Below are positions 26,813-39,272 of a stretch of DNA of 64,000 bases, in pieces (the first letter of the stretch is position 1; each line of letters opens with the position of its first letter). Position numbers and translations under genes: made by a program. Source of the DNA: Scolanthus callimorphus (Eukaryota; Cnidaria; Anthozoa; Actiniaria; Edwardsiidae). The stretch is from contig JAWWUD010000099.1 in NCBI GenBank assembly GCA_033964015.1, forward strand, positions 1-64,000. The letters are read 5' to 3'. Below the pieces are notes generated by a model. It saw only the letters and a program-made list of their open reading frames with translations. It was not told where the DNA came from and made no database searches.

Positions 26813-26940
26813 TAGACCTTTTCACAGTTCCTCGCTCTGTTGTGATTCAAATTGGAATTCTAGCCTGACGTCGAGTCTATAAAGGCTCGTATTCAGGCTA
26901 ATTTGAATCACAGTAGAGCAAGGAACTGTGAAAAGGTGTA
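26813..26940. mobile_element. Perfect hairpin MITE before exon 5 of copy C
   Basis: Same palindromic insertion as at 18395-18515. Confidence 0.75.
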
Positions 26941-28479
26941 TTCACATCTCTCTCACCAATCAGTTTTTAGGAACTGCCCTGTTCGTAGGCTGCATCTTTG
27001 CCATTACCGACCAGAAAACAATGCCCCTAGTAAAGGCTCGACGCCAATCGTAATCGGACTGGTGGTGTTTGTAATTGGCACTACATTTGGCTACAACTGT
27101 GGATATGCTATCAACCCCGCAAGGGACCTGGCGCCGAGGATCTTCACCGCCCTTGCAGGGTGGGGTGGGGACGTGTTCACGTAAGTATAACGGGATACGA
27201 GACAGGAAGTGTTCGATAATCATAATCAATTTAACACCCCCCTGCCCCCAATGCTCGAGGGTACAGGCGCTTTTTCCCTGGAGGAGCGTGAAGTACACTG
27301 AATTTTCGAGCATACCCGGCCCTATCCCTTATCGTGGGAAGGATTCGCAAAGCGCGCAATGGATTGTGGTCCTTCACTCGTTCCACAATCCATTGCGCGC
27401 CGCCTCGCTAATCCTTCCCATCCCCTGCGTTCCTTGCGTTTCTGTGTTGGTTTTCCTTCTTTTACATTGACTTTTCTACTATAGCATCCAATAGCAGTGA
27501 TCATTGACCATTGACCTAAGCGACCTGGTGTGAGTCTGAATCTGAAACTCGCTTTATCTTCAATGCGGTTTTCTGTCCTCAATCACAGCGTGCATAACAA
27601 CTGGGCCTGGGTACCAGTGGTTGGGAGTCTGCTCGGTGGCGTCGCTGGTGCGCTTCTCTATATCGTACTAATTGATATGCATCACGTGACTCCGGACAAA
27701 TCCCAGCCTGCACTGAAGGAAGTGAAGGTAGAAGGCATAGGAGGCGTGGAGCTCGAGAATGTCAGCGCACAACAGAACTCTGCTATTGTGAAGGAGGACG
27801 GTGACGAGAACGCAATCCCAAAAGGGAAAGAAAAGTCTGTATCTCAAGACGACAATACCACTTTGACTGCCTTTTGAATACGTACGAGCCTATTGTCGCC
27901 ATGATTTACACGTGCGATCTTGCCTTCTGCGCTTGCGCGTGCACCTTCATGTGTGGACCAGGCCTTAGAGATAGAAATTCTTAACTGCTTACATTGGGGA
28001 TTATAGCGGCAAAATTGCACGCTTCATTGCTTGTCATGTGTCCTTTACATCCACCTTATTATGGCGATATTTAGCCGCCGACAGCTCAATAAAGTTGAAA
28101 GAGTTGCGACCAGTGGCTGAGGTATGGGAAACACATGACAAGATATTTTCGGGAATATTTTTGGTGATACTGGTCGATCTAGTTGTCCAATATTTGTGAA
28201 GCTTACAACTTTACTGGACCCGAGGAATGTTTAGAAAACGGGTCCTTACACACACAGAAAAAAATTAATTGCAAAGATGGACAAAACGCTCTATACTTCA
28301 TTTGACTTAAAGCAGCTAAATGGAGAAAACCGTGTGGTTTTGCCGCCATCCTTTGCATCTTTAAGGTAGCGATCTTGTGCTGTAACCTTGGTAACAGAAG
28401 CCTTTGAACAGAAGCCTTTGTAACAGGTATACTTTGAAAATAATGAAATGAAATGAAGCAGATTGTAATCATTAATCCC

Positions 28480-28850
28480 GAGGAAGGGAACTCCCATATT
28501 TTTGGGCGGGGGTGCTCGTCGTACCTTATAGGGTTTAAAATCAGGCCTCTGGTACCTTTTAGGGGTAAAATTCGAAAACGCGCTTTTTTTCCAGATAGGT
28601 ACCTCTTAGCCGGCCCGTTCTAGCAAATCAAGCAAATCACACTTGTTGGTAGCCTGAATCTCAGTATTTTCCCTCGTAAAAACAATAATACGAGAGAGAA
28701 TTACGAGGGAAAATACGTCTTGTCGTTACCTTTTAGGGGTCAAAACCAACTAAGCGACGCCATGTTTGGTACCTTAAAATTAAGGGGTAAAATCGAACGT
28801 TTCCCGACGAGCACCTCCGCCCAAAAATAGGGGAGCCTTCCCCCCGGTTA
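28480..28850. mobile_element. GGTACC fold-back element, unit C
   Basis: Same position and structure as 20025-20395. The left end follows TCATTAAT and the right end precedes TTATTAAT, a probable 8-bp duplication with one change. Confidence 0.7.
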
Positions 28851-29504
28851 TTAATTCCCAATATTATTGTTAACTGTGAGCTATTGGTGGTCTCTTTTCT
28901 GTTCCTTTATATTGTTAGTTAATACATCACTTCTCACACAGGCTCTTTTGTTATTATCTTGGGCTACAGAATGGACAACAGAAGTTTTGTTGTGTTATCT
29001 TAGCTGGTTTTATCCGGGCAAAGGCTCTTTCCATAGTAAAATCACTATAGTTTAATTCTGTCCGCGTTTTGTTCCTGAGATATAGATATGGGCTTTCTGG
29101 TCGCGTCATCTTTGTTAACGTACGCCGCTCGATAGAAAAGGAGGTATCTCCCGACTACAGTAGTCTATCGCCTACACCTGCGCACCTGCGCACCTGCACA
29201 TAGTAACTACAGAGGCCATTAAAAGTATTGTTTTCATACAATCCGTACTTAGTACAAAAATAACTTCCTCACATTATAACTTACGCGTGGACAAGAATTC
29301 TGTGGACAAGAAATGTATCCCGCAGGACAAAAATCGTCTATCTCAGTAGGGGGTAGAGCTAAAAAATCCCCTATCTAAGAGCGTGCAGCTCGTCATGCAG
29401 ATTGATCCTCAGTCCCCAGAGGCTCGCATCATTGAAAGAGGGGTACGTGGGGGCGGCATACGACGTAGGCTAGGGGAGGGGTTATATTACAGACAGACAA
29501 AGTT

Positions 29505-30755
29505 TTATATATAGGTTCAAAACATAGGAGGAGGTCTTGCATAGAATTTCAAAACCGACCGCGGAGCGGGAGGTTTTGAATTTTTATGCAAGACCGACTC
29601 CGTAGTTTTGAACTTGTTTACATACCTACCACACCCAAATTGTATTGTTTTTATGGAAAGCTCATTATCACTGTTTTATCGCTTTCTGTGTGCCATTGTC
29701 AGAATTGGCAGAAATGGACAAAAAGTCCTAGTAACGTTACCCCGAACAAAAGGTTTATTAACAAAAGGTTAACAAAAGTGTCTTGTTCTATAGACATTCT
29801 AAACAATAGCAGAGCAACACATCGAGCGGGACAACGAGTCGCCTCTTCTGAGGTTTGGCAGTGGGATATTTGAATTTCAGATTGCTAGCTTCATTGCTAG
29901 CTGTGTAAACATGTTCTTCGGAATAGTTGCGCATTTTGTAAACCAAATGGCCAGCAAAATAAGGGATGAACGTTCAACATCGTCCATGGGATGGATAAAG
30001 AAAGGTAATTACGCAATGTTTGAGATTGAAGTACATCTTTGCTTATTTGAGTTTCTGTAGAAGAAAACTGGCGTTCTTCATGATCGAATCATAGCATAAT
30101 GTTTCTCGCTCTATTTTGTTCTAAAAGTAGCTTTGTATATACATTCCTAACATGTTGCATTTTCTACAATTTAGATTGGCCAATTTGTTTCCTGGACATT
30201 ACTGCACGCCGGTGAAATATGACAAGCAATGACGAAGTTTGTGAGTTTCAATTTGCCTTTTTTCTTGAAAAAGCAAAGGAAAGAAATACAATTTGTATTG
30301 AATATAATTGAAATGAGGGATTGAACATGATCATTGTATTGATTTATTGTTTACATTTATAAATTTCCTAACGATCTAGTCAATGGAAGTTGTTTTACTT
30401 TCGTGTAATTTTGAGACATTATGAGTGCACAATTTAAAATTGATGTTTGGGGAGCGGGACTAATTATTTAATTCTGGTGCTAGAGTAATGTAAGTGTGAT
30501 TTGATTAATTTAGAGGAGCGTGTAGAAGCGGTAAATGTTTTACATTTGAATGTAAGACCTGTACCGGGTCTTACATTCAGCCCCACACTCCCCTAAATTA
30601 TTCAATTGCCGCTACCATCTTTTAAATAGTATAGGTTTTGTTGCATCAGGGTTCAGATAGGATTTGGGTGTGGTAGGTTTTTAAATAGTATAGCTTTTGC
30701 ATCAGGGTTCAAGACCTGCATAAAACAATAGGATTTTGGTGTGGTAGGTTTTTAA
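29505..30755. mobile_element. Insertion unique to unit C, with two hairpins
   Basis: Units A and B run directly from GACAGACAAAAGTTTTAT to the TGTATTCAGTGTC phrase; unit C has about 1.25 kb between them. It starts with a hairpin (GTTCAAAACATAGGAGGAGG pairing with text near 29615) and has a second near 30505-30600 around GTAAGACC-GGGTCTTAC. The 95-codon frame at 29586 shows no domain. Element type unknown. Confidence 0.5.
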
Positions 30756-32284
30756 TTGATGTACACTGTGTCACTACATGTACACATGTCACTACGTATT
30801 TGGATCAATGCTTACAAATACTGTGTCCTACAGTGATATTGTCTTTCACAGGGGAGCGCTTCTTGTTTGTAGGCACGAAAGATTGATTTGCGCGGTATTT
30901 TTTGTGGTTGTCGATTGTGTGCAGAACGGTAATAAATTTGGGGATGATAAAACATAACACAGGTCATACCAGATAAAAGTACCGCTCTCCTAGGTCTCGC
31001 TGTTGACTGGCACGTCAGAGGTAAGGAAACAAAAAAATAGTAAAATAGTACGAAAGTGTAAAAGCTTGCAATTTTCACTGCAGTGAGAGATCTGCTAGCA
31101 TCAGTTTAGTTTCTTTGAAATCGTTATCGCATCTTAAAACTCCCTACTATCGTAGCAGGACCGCTGAACAATCGGTTTACAGTGGATACTACATTACAGT
31201 CTAGCCTGAGCCCGACGACTGAAAAGAAAATCGTGTATATCTTCGTTCAGAAATGCCTAGACGAGCTGACTTTTGTCAGGCTACGAGATATTTCATTTAT
31301 CGGGCTATGAGGTATTTCTTTTGTCACAAGATCGGGTGAGTTATACATTTTTTACTTGAATCAAGTCGCAAATTTGGAAAGCGTACTTTCGGAAGGCGTA
31401 CTTTCGTACAGTATAAAGGATAATCTGAATAACGTCAAGGACATGATAGTGAGTTTCACTATTAGGTTGCAATATTTCGTTTATTTACTTTAAACCATCT
31501 TCATGCAATTGAAGGCAAATTACAAACAGAGCGTTAAATAGCAGGCAAATTACAATAGTGATTAGCTGAACAAAGCAAGCCACTTTGTCAAATTGACATG
31601 ACAGTACTTTCGTACGCTGCATCAAAAACCCTGTACACGGAACAGAAACAAAAAATGTCTGAATAGATTATTTTGTGGCAAATTGTAAGTCTGATTAGCA
31701 GTGCCAAGTGGACCGGAATTACCGATTTTTGCCATGGATTCGTTTGGTTTTCTTTTTTCTCCTTTTGCCATATAAATTAAGGAAGTGTCAAAATTACAGT
31801 CCTAGGGAATTTATGTGAGGGCAAACTGACTGTAGGTCCTGACTATAAACAAATCATCTCACGAAAGTCATTTAACCGACTTTTTATCGTCATTTACAAA
31901 TGTCACATTGTAAAATTCTATTTTACAATTAACAGATACTTAAATAATATCAACTATTAATTATAAGGCAATCAGGAGTTTATCCGGTGGTTGTCGAGCT
32001 GTCGAGTATTGAATGACACTCGATGTGATTCGCTGAAGCGGGCCTCTGCATGCATTGAACGCCTTTGTCACGCGCCGCCATTTTTTTTCCAGAATGATCG
32101 GGTAGCACTATTTCGAGATTCAAGATACAAAGATAGAAAGATACAAGGTATCGGATTTCACATATATGTTAATTATTTGCGCCTGAGTATACGCAGTCAA
32201 TTTGGTGAGAACATTTGAACGGGTTTTGGAGCAACTTTAGAATACCCTGTCAGATTTGAAACCCTGATAATCCCTGCTCCTGCG

Positions 32285-33090
32285 GTGCTGCAGTCCCTAA
32301 ACCCTTAGCGTGGTCCATTGGTCTCGCGGTCCTTCAGTCAAGCTTTGAACGATTATTCGAAGAAAAATATCCTAAGTCTGATCCGTTAGTCCCGCGGCCC
32401 TTCAGTTCGAAATAAGAATATTTTTTGACGAAGAAACATCCTAAGTCTGGTCCGTTGGTCCCGCGGTCCTTCGGTCAAATTATGAATAATTATTGGATCA
32501 CGGAAGGAAGAAACATCCAAAGGCTGGTCCGTTGGTCCCGCGGTCCTTCGGTCAAGTTATGATTAATTTTAGAGCGAAGAAACATCCAAAGCTGGTCCGT
32601 TGGTCCCGCGGTCCTTTGGTCAAATTATGAATACTTTAAGGACGTAAAAACATCCAAAGGCTGGTCCGTTGGTCCCGCGGTCCTTCGGTCAAAATATGAA
32701 TAATTTTAGAACGAAGAAACATCTTAAGGCTGGTCCGTTGGTCCCACGGTCCTTCCGTCAAATTATGAATAATTTTAGAACGAAGAAACATCCAAAGGTT
32801 GGTCCCGCGGTCCTTCGGTCAAAATATGAATAATTTTAGAAGGACGAAACATCCAAAGGCTGGTCCGTTGGTCCCGCGGTCCTTCGGTCAATTATGAATA
32901 ATTATTGGAAGGAAGAAACATCCAAAGGCTGGTCCGTTGGTCCCGCGGTCCTTCGGTCAATTATGAATAATTATTGGAAGGAAGAAACATCCAAAGGCTG
33001 GTCCGTTGGTCCTTCGGTCAAAATATGAATAATTTGAGAAGGAAGAAACATCCTAAGGCTGGTCCTAAGTCTGGCTGTCCTCCAGTCAAA
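32285..33090. repeat. Minisatellite, ~62-bp unit
   Basis: About twelve tandem units each carry GAAACATCCAAAGGCTGG, then GTCCGTTGGTCCCGCGGTCC and TTCGGTCAAATTATGAATAA. Units vary by short deletions. No open frame is maintained. Confidence 0.88.
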
Positions 33091-33277
33091 ATATGAGTAA
33101 TTAGTATAATTACTCAAGCGATTCCGTGCGCTGATTGGTCGAGACGTTCGGAATATTTTGCTATATAACATTGAACGCATTGGGGATCGCGCGCGCACTT
33201 TATTACGAGAAACTAAAAAAATACCCCTAAACATGATTTTTTTGGTCACAAATCTTAAAAGTCGCTTGAGTAATTAT

Positions 33278-33560
33278 ACTAAAACAATTAGTCGCCTCAG
33301 GCTCCGTAATTATCGGCGAATAGTCACCTCGACTTCGTCTCAATAATAATTAATAATGATTTATTGATTTATATTGCGCTTTTTACATATAATGATCAAA
33401 AGCGCATTAGAAGGTAAATTTACATATTCTGTACAATTAAAAATATATATACAATAAAATATAGGGATAATGGTAGATACAAAGATAATCTCGGTGACTC
33501 GGTGACTATTCGCCGATATTTACGGAGCCTGAGGCGACTAATTGTTATTATTGAACGTAT
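33278..33560. repeat. Inverted repeat pair
   Basis: TTAGTCGCCTCAGGCTCCGT near 33287 is repeated inversely near 33520-33545 (ACGGAGCCTGAGGCGACTAA). The loop is AT-rich. Probable MITE. Confidence 0.65.
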
Positions 33561-33865
33561 AAATTTTGTAAGGCTGGATACCATAATGTTCCCGTGGTCC
33601 GTAACCAATCATTGAACAGTTAGAAAACTACGAAAGATAATGTAAGAATTGATATGATTTAATTTGAATGGGTATGACAATTGAAAATAATAAACACTAA
33701 AATCTGAACATGCATGCAACAAGCGATGTTGTTATACTGGAAACCGTGGCAACACAATTACATTAACATTTAAAATTTGAATTACTATATACTGATAATT
33801 AACCCTAGTAAATTACTATGAATAAATTTGAAAAACTTCAAAGAGAATCACATTAACGGTATGAT

Positions 33866-34288
33866 TTAATTTGAATGGGTACGAACAGAACGACCAAAAT
33901 TACCCTGTGTATTAAAAACAGGTCTATTCTGTCGAGGTTGGAAATTGTTGCCCCGTAACCGTCGTAGTTCTCTAGTATTGTCCCTAACTTCCTGTAAAAG
34001 GTGTCTCATATCAACAGTGTCCTCCTGTTGGGTGGAATAGGTTTGCCTAGAATCGTACGCCCCCGAAGGATTGTTGTAGAACGGTTGTTGTGGGGGTGCG
34101 GAAATGGCAGCAATTTGATTGTTGTGTCCTTGGGCCGTGGTAGATTTTAGTTGTTGTGAAATTTCAGTGAGTTGTTTTTGAAAGGAGTCGAGTTGAATGG
34201 AGTTAACCGAGGCTTGGGATCGAAAAGGGATGGACGCACGCAAGTGAGCGCAATTCTCCGCGTCCTCTACAGAGGAGGGCCTTTGCAA
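33866..34288 (-). CDS. Hypothetical protein, Gln/Asn-rich, possible Gag-like relic
   Basis: A 140-codon open frame. The middle has a coiled-coil-like stretch (LDSFQKQLTEISQQLKS) and a Gln/Pro/Asn-rich region; the end is Arg/Asn-rich (LRRLRGNNFQPRQNRP). This composition resembles the linker and C-terminus of retrotransposon Gag proteins, but no zinc knuckle, protease or reverse transcriptase is found nearby. It could be a truncated retroelement gene or chance. Confidence 0.3.
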   Translation of the reverse strand: MQRPSSVEDAENCAHLRASIPFRSQASVNSIQLDSFQKQLTEISQQLKSTTAQGHNNQIAAISAPPQQPFYNNPSGAYDSRQTYSTQQEDTVDMRHLLQEVRDNTRELRRLRGNNFQPRQNRPVFNTQGNFGRSVRTHSN

Positions 34289-34422
34289 TAGTACATATAT
34301 TTTAGTTTAAACGCATCACAAAGGGGAACTCTATAAACTTGATTGCAAGTTTGGTTTAGTTTTTGCTGCTTATTGAAATCGGTGATATAGACTTTTTGAG
34401 TAGTCTGTACTGTTGTTTGTAG

Positions 34423-34630
34423 ACTGCTTGGCAGTCCCTTCTTTGGCGAACGTCCGTAAATCGAGAGAGAGTCCTAGCCGAAGGCGCGAGATGGCGCTTT
34501 CTCCTTCCCTGGCGCCGGCTTGCTACCCGAGACCTGGACTCTCTCGTGAAATATGAGCGCGCAAAGGAACTATTTACTACGACTTTTTCTCGATTTACGG
34601 ACGTTCACCAAAGAAGGGACTGCAAGCAGT
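34423..34630. mobile_element. Fold-back MITE
   Basis: ACTGCTTGGCAGTCCCTTC at the left pairs with GAAGGGACTGCAAGCAGT at the right, and the arms continue through CGTCCGTAAATCGAG. About 208 bp, non-coding. Confidence 0.75.
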
Positions 34631-35339
34631 TTAGTTGTTTTGTGGAAGCGCTGCACTAAACTGGCTTAAACGAAATGATTGTTTGTGAGCTCTATTTCTA
34701 TTCAAATCCGTGTTAACAAGTTTGGTGATGAGATGACCGCATATACCCGGTCTTGTGTAACTAGACATACTTCACACACGACAATGGATAGTTTGACTTA
34801 CTTCGCATAGTATTTCTTTCTGGGATTCCAGTTGCTTGACGAGTTCTGTGGCTCTCTGCACGGTCTCATATGGGATGGTTGTGGGAGGGTCTCATGGTGG
34901 AGTGCCTTCCAATAATTCTTCTGCTGCGTGATGTAGGACGTGAAGGGCGACAGAGACACGTGGAATGAGCTCTGGTTGTTTGGACTTAGGCGGGTCATTC
35001 CCGGCAAGAATGGCTTCGTTCACTTCGGCTATGAAATCGTTCATAGTTTCCCTTAGAGCCTCCTTGGCGTCTAGGTGATAAACAGTATTGTCCTCGATAT
35101 CCAAAAGCCTCTCGAAGTGTTTTTCAAGGACATTGTCTTGATTTTTTATGAAAAGTTCTTCCATTTGTGCTTTCGCCGTTTCCACTTCAGTAAGATTTGG
35201 CCATAAAGCCATGGGAATGGCGATTAAAAAGCGATCCACAAGCCCGTGTCCCAAATCCATTTTAACTAACAGACGTGCGCCGTATTTGAAATCTGCGTTG
35301 ATCCAAGAATTGAGAATGGCGTATTGCGATTAAGTTAGA

Positions 35340-37137
35340 GTTAATTACCGAGATTCGAGGCAATAACCCCAATACATCCCAAGGGCCGGGACTTAGTTTA
35401 CAGTTGACAAGGTTTTCAGAAAACAGGGACAAATGAAATGCATTCTTCTCATTGAATTTAACAGTTTTGAAAAGGAGTACAGTTTACAATTGAAAAAGAT
35501 AGCGGATTCCAACAGGAACTATTGTTAGTTATTTAGCTGCTTTCATAGAAGTGCGTTCCCCAGAGAAACCTATTGCAATTAATTTTTACCATGCACAATA
35601 AAGTTGTGATGCTGAAGAAAATGAATGACAACTTTTATTCAACCATGATTGACAAAGGTTTCCAAACAAAAACATATACGACTTGAGTGCATCCAGAACA
35701 CGAATTACGTCTTTTGTTTCCGTACAACAGCCAGTCCAATCAATCAAGCGGCCTTTTGTAAAAGCGCAACTCATTAAAGCGCTGTTATTTTGGTCGGTAC
35801 GTAGCTGCTTAAAGCTCCTCTCTGGTTGGATAATACAACAATACCCTATACCTCAACACAAAGAACGAGGATAATAGACTAGAGACAAAAGAACTCCTTT
35901 GTAGAACGAAAATAATAGAGACAAAAGCAACTACGTCCTCACTGGTTATTTTCGTTTGTACCACGCCCTGACAGTTACAGCTACTACAGCTCAATTTGCA
36001 TAACGTTGTGGAGCTGATTCAAGTTGGCGAAACTGAAGGCAAGTTTCAGGTATTTTGTACTCGTTGGTTGCTCTCTACGATTAGATATGCAATTAACCTG
36101 GGCATGATTTTATCTGTATTTTCAGGTTTACGTCTTAAACACACTCTATGGCAAGGAGACCAAGCAAGTAGACTGGACAAACGCTTCTCAATTATGGTTC
36201 AAGTGAAGGCGTTCTCGGAAATCGTGTTTTGTGGCGCTTCAACGGGATTCGCATAAAGGATAATCAGGAGCAAATATTGGTTATAGACAGATGGTCAGTA
36301 TAGATGCATAAACTGAGATTATTGGATGTTTTTTTCTCGGGGTAAGTGTATGGATTTGAATTCACTAGTAAAATGTTTGGGTTGATAATTGAATTAGTCA
36401 TTGTGAAAGGGGCACTGTCATGGTCTATCATGAATTTAGTCCAAACTTGGGGTCATTTTGAGTAGCTTAAATGCAGTCAAACTCGCTAGAAATCAACAAA
36501 ATAATCGTCTACGTTTTTTAACTAACCTTTCAGCTGCTAGATCAATACAAATTTGGAGTATTTTCGTGTATAATCGAGCGGATGGAATTGGATTGCTAAT
36601 TGGCATTTTTGATTTTCGAACAGGCTGAACAAGTTTCGTTTTCTTTCTAAGACTAATTTGAAACATAATATAGGTTCGGAGTTGTTTCTGTAGAACACTG
36701 GTCTTATTTTAAAACATTTTGATGAAACAACCGTGACAGTGCCCCTTGAAGTCTAGGTAAAAATGGCTTATTGTGTGGTTCCAGAAATTATCCATAGGAA
36801 GGGATATCTTTTCCATGCAATTACTGTATTTTTCTTGGAAAATTCCAGAGAGGTGGGGGGTCACTTTTCAACACTCTTCCGGGGGGGGGGGGGGGAATAT
36901 TTTCTGGAACCACACATTATAGATTCATAGGTAAGTATATGGCTTATTATCGATTCATAGGTAAGTATCTAGATACTTACCTATGAATCTATAATGAGCC
37001 ATATACTTGCCTATGAATCCATAATGAGCCATATATTTACCTAGAAATTCAATTCAATTCTATTGATCAACCCAACCTTTCCCTGGAGAATTCAAATCCC
37101 TCCCCGACTTTTAGTTTGTTGAGAGTCATTATCCGAG
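35340..37137. other. Spacer between the DUF3987-like parts
   Basis: Holds a poly-G tract near 36882-36896 and a hairpin at 36914-37020. A possible short + strand exon pair (about 36000-36049 and 36126-36200, joined across GT and AG) reads VELIQVGETEGKFQ then VYVLNTLYGKE, but no family is recognised. Confidence 0.35.
36914..37020. repeat. Hairpin with repeated arms
   Basis: GATTCATAGGTAAGTATCT is followed at once by its reverse complement around 36968, and each arm repeats the unit once more. Confidence 0.8.
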
Positions 37138-37913
37138 TTAATACCCTACGAATAACAATGGAAACCGCGTCAACTGTAAACTAATTGTTCTTAATGCCTT
37201 CTCTGTCGAAAAGCGGTAGGTGGATTTCTCGCCAGAGAATAGTTTGCAGAGAAGCTGGACGTCACCTGAAGCATTTTCTTCGTCAGACTTTAGTAGAGAT
37301 TTGAGGACGTCGTATACTTTTGAGGAGAGTATTATGCCTTCCTTGTTATTCGCAAGGTGCTTTACCAAACCAGACGATGTCGTTTTACTTATTATAGAAT
37401 CTTCTAAGCCGGCGTTTTCAAGAGGTACCTGTGCTCCGTTATATATCACAGCTACCAATTGCGGTCGCCTTGTTTTTGAAGAACTCTGAAACGTTCTGAG
37501 GGAATAGCGTGCGGTAGTTGAATCGGAGTGTGGCCATTCGTAAATGTAGTTTTTCCACGTGTCCTGGTGTTGTTTGTTAATTTTCGCTAAAGCACTCATT
37601 TTGGCTGGAACGAAGTGAGAAGATTGTGCGTCTTGAAAATTTATAAAGCACGTTGCGGCTGCGTTGCAGCAATTAACCAATCAGGGTTGACTGAAAGTGT
37701 TTTAACTCTAAAAGATTTCCAAAGGAAATGAAATATGTGCGACCTTGCACACATTTGTTTGCGTTTGGAGTTGGTTATACCTAGCAAGTGCGAAAATAGC
37801 CTTCGTAGCCGGCTCTGTTTGTTTTCGAGAGGAGTCGTTTTCATGAGCTCCTCGAGCTCTAAGAGTTTGGTTTTGGAATCATTTTTGTGTTTATTGAATT
37901 CTGCTTACCCCTG

Positions 37914-38185
37914 TATGCATTGCTACGCGACCTTCAAAATTCACTGTTGCGATGGGCGATTTTACGCAAGAAAATTTTAATATCAATTTTCTTGAACAGA
38001 GAGTTAAACATTCTAGGCAAGGGAAGGAAAAGGATAGCCTAAAACCATTTTGGTTGATTTTGCGATCAATATATATTGATCCAGTAAAGCAGCCGGATCC
38101 AGCGTTTTGGTTTGATTGACGGCTAAAAATCGCCAATCGCCCATCGCAACATTGAATTTTGAGGTCGCGTAGCAATGCATACAGT
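37914..38185. repeat. Inverted repeat element
   Basis: CTGTATGCATTGCTACGCGA near 37912 and TCGCGTAGCAATGCATACAG near 38165 form the ends, pairing over about 58 bp. Probable MITE. Confidence 0.7.
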
Positions 38186-38190
38186 GGTAA

Positions 38191-39272
38191 GGCTGCATTC
38201 ATTATGTATACTACAGGGGGGTGCAGAGGATTTTTTTTGACAATGCAAAATTTTCAGATCCCCCCAAGGCACAACATATTTTTTACGAATCCCCCCTCTT
38301 GGTCAAAAGGAAAAAACATGCCCCCCCCCCCCCCCGACATTTTTTCAATTATATGTCGAGGTAGGGTCGCATCAATACAAAGCGTAAAAATGCAAAGCAT
38401 ATCAAGATAGTAGTGTCGCCTTTCTAGAGATTGACCGGGCTTCCTGTGGTATCTTGTCTACCTTGTTGCCAGGCTCTTGACCGTGAACAACACAGTGGAA
38501 AATGCACATAGCATGTTTCCTCGAGTATATTTGAGTTTTGGTCGAGTTTTAAGCTTTCTAAGCCAATAGAAATAGTGAAAAACTTACTGGGATTCCAAAT
38601 ATGGTATGCAGATTTTTCCTTATAAGGAAGTTGGAGAATGTCGACACTTTTTCAAGGGAACTATCTTGATATGCGTAAAAATGCATACAAAGCGTAAAAA
38701 TGCAAATAAAATCCTAGGTGGCTGTACTCTTTTGTGTGTAGTGACTTTCTACCAAGTGTTCTGGTGCGCTTCTCGATTGGAACCTTACTACTTAGACTGA
38801 GTATCATTTATTTTGTATTTGATTGTTTGGTTTATTTTCCGTTGAGCGCGCGAAGCGCGCAGCAATTTTGACATAAAGCTACAAGACTATTAATCAAAAG
38901 TCCAAAGGCGTTTTTGTCTGGCAGACAAAAGTCACTGAAGAGGAGCTCGAGGAATTGTGGTAAAACAAGAAGACCTTTTACAATTTTTTAAGTTTATAAG
39001 TCTTTATGCGCGCGAAGCGCGCAGCTTTTTTCAACATATCAGTTGAAAGAGGGTAAATACACGAGAATAGTAGTGCAAGTGATTTTCTTCAGGAGGTTCA
39101 AACTCGGTGTTTAAAGTATATATAATACCTCAACAAAAATATGCATCCCCCCTTAATGTTTATGAAAAAAGCTTGACATCCCCCCTTTTCCAGTTGCTAA
39201 ATTTTGAGATCCCCCTCAAAATCCTCTGCCCCCCCCCCCCCCCCCCCTGTAGTACACATAATGAATGCAGCC
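38191..39272. mobile_element. PIF/Harbinger-like non-autonomous element
   Basis: The ends read GGCTGCATTCATTATGT and the inverse ACATAATGAATGCAGCC, with TAA outside both (38188-38190 and 39273-39275). A 3-bp TWA duplication is typical of PIF/Harbinger. Long C/G tracts follow each end. The interior repeats GCGCGCGAAGCGCGCAGC twice (near 38845 and 39007) and AAAGCGTAAAAATGCAAA. No transposase. Confidence 0.7.

Larger units (their letters stand above)
23457..27877 (+). pseudogene. Aquaglyceroporin, copy C (frameshifted)
   Basis: Exons are 23457-23534, 23617-23743, 24664-24801, 25538-25656, 26964-27180 and 27589-27877. Exons 1, 3, 4 and 6 are intact, including the first NPA box. Exon 2 has an extra T in the ACATTTTTTC run and loses a base in the following G run, so frame is restored but a TAG lies between. 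Exon 5 has four A instead of five in CAGAAAAC, throwing the second NPA box out of frame. All three differences are at homopolymers, so read or assembly error is a real alternative to decay. If corrected, this would be a second working channel. Confidence 0.82.
4030..32225 (+). repeat. Tandem triplication of an aquaglyceroporin-bearing segment
   Basis: Three direct copies, roughly 4030-12060, 12061-22945 and 22946-32225, share exons, introns, 3' flanks and intergenic DNA. Landmarks recur in order: start codons at 5745, 12441 and 23457; last exons at 8887, 19137 and 27589; and the spacer phrase TGTATTCAGTGTCACTACAA near 10499 and 21051, with a variant near 30762. Unit lengths differ because of transposon insertions and a duplication inside intron 4 of copy B. 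Copies B and C share insertions missing from copy A (intron 2 element, hairpin before exon 5), so B and C are the closer pair. Confidence 0.9.
34892..37599 (-). pseudogene. DUF3987-like protein, two-part relic
   Basis: The upstream part (37138-37599, from MSALAKINKQ) contains SGLVKHLANNKEGIILSSKV and a LLCKLFSGE stretch. The downstream part (34892 to about 35325) contains TPFSILGSTQ in one frame and then DLGHGLVDRFLIAIPMAL in another. This order of motifs (nucleotide-interacting loop, ILGSTQ, DRFL-IP) recalls the DUF3987 family found in mobile elements and phages, often near primase or helicase genes. A 2-nt duplication breaks the frame just after ILGSTQ, and 1.8 kb with no clear splice acceptor separates the parts. 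I infer one decayed gene. The family call is from memory of the motif pattern and needs a profile search. Confidence 0.42.

Noticed and set aside
32285..33090. CRISPR-like array
   Set aside because: Unit and link are both repeated with drift, there are no unique spacers, and the genome is animal; it is a minisatellite.
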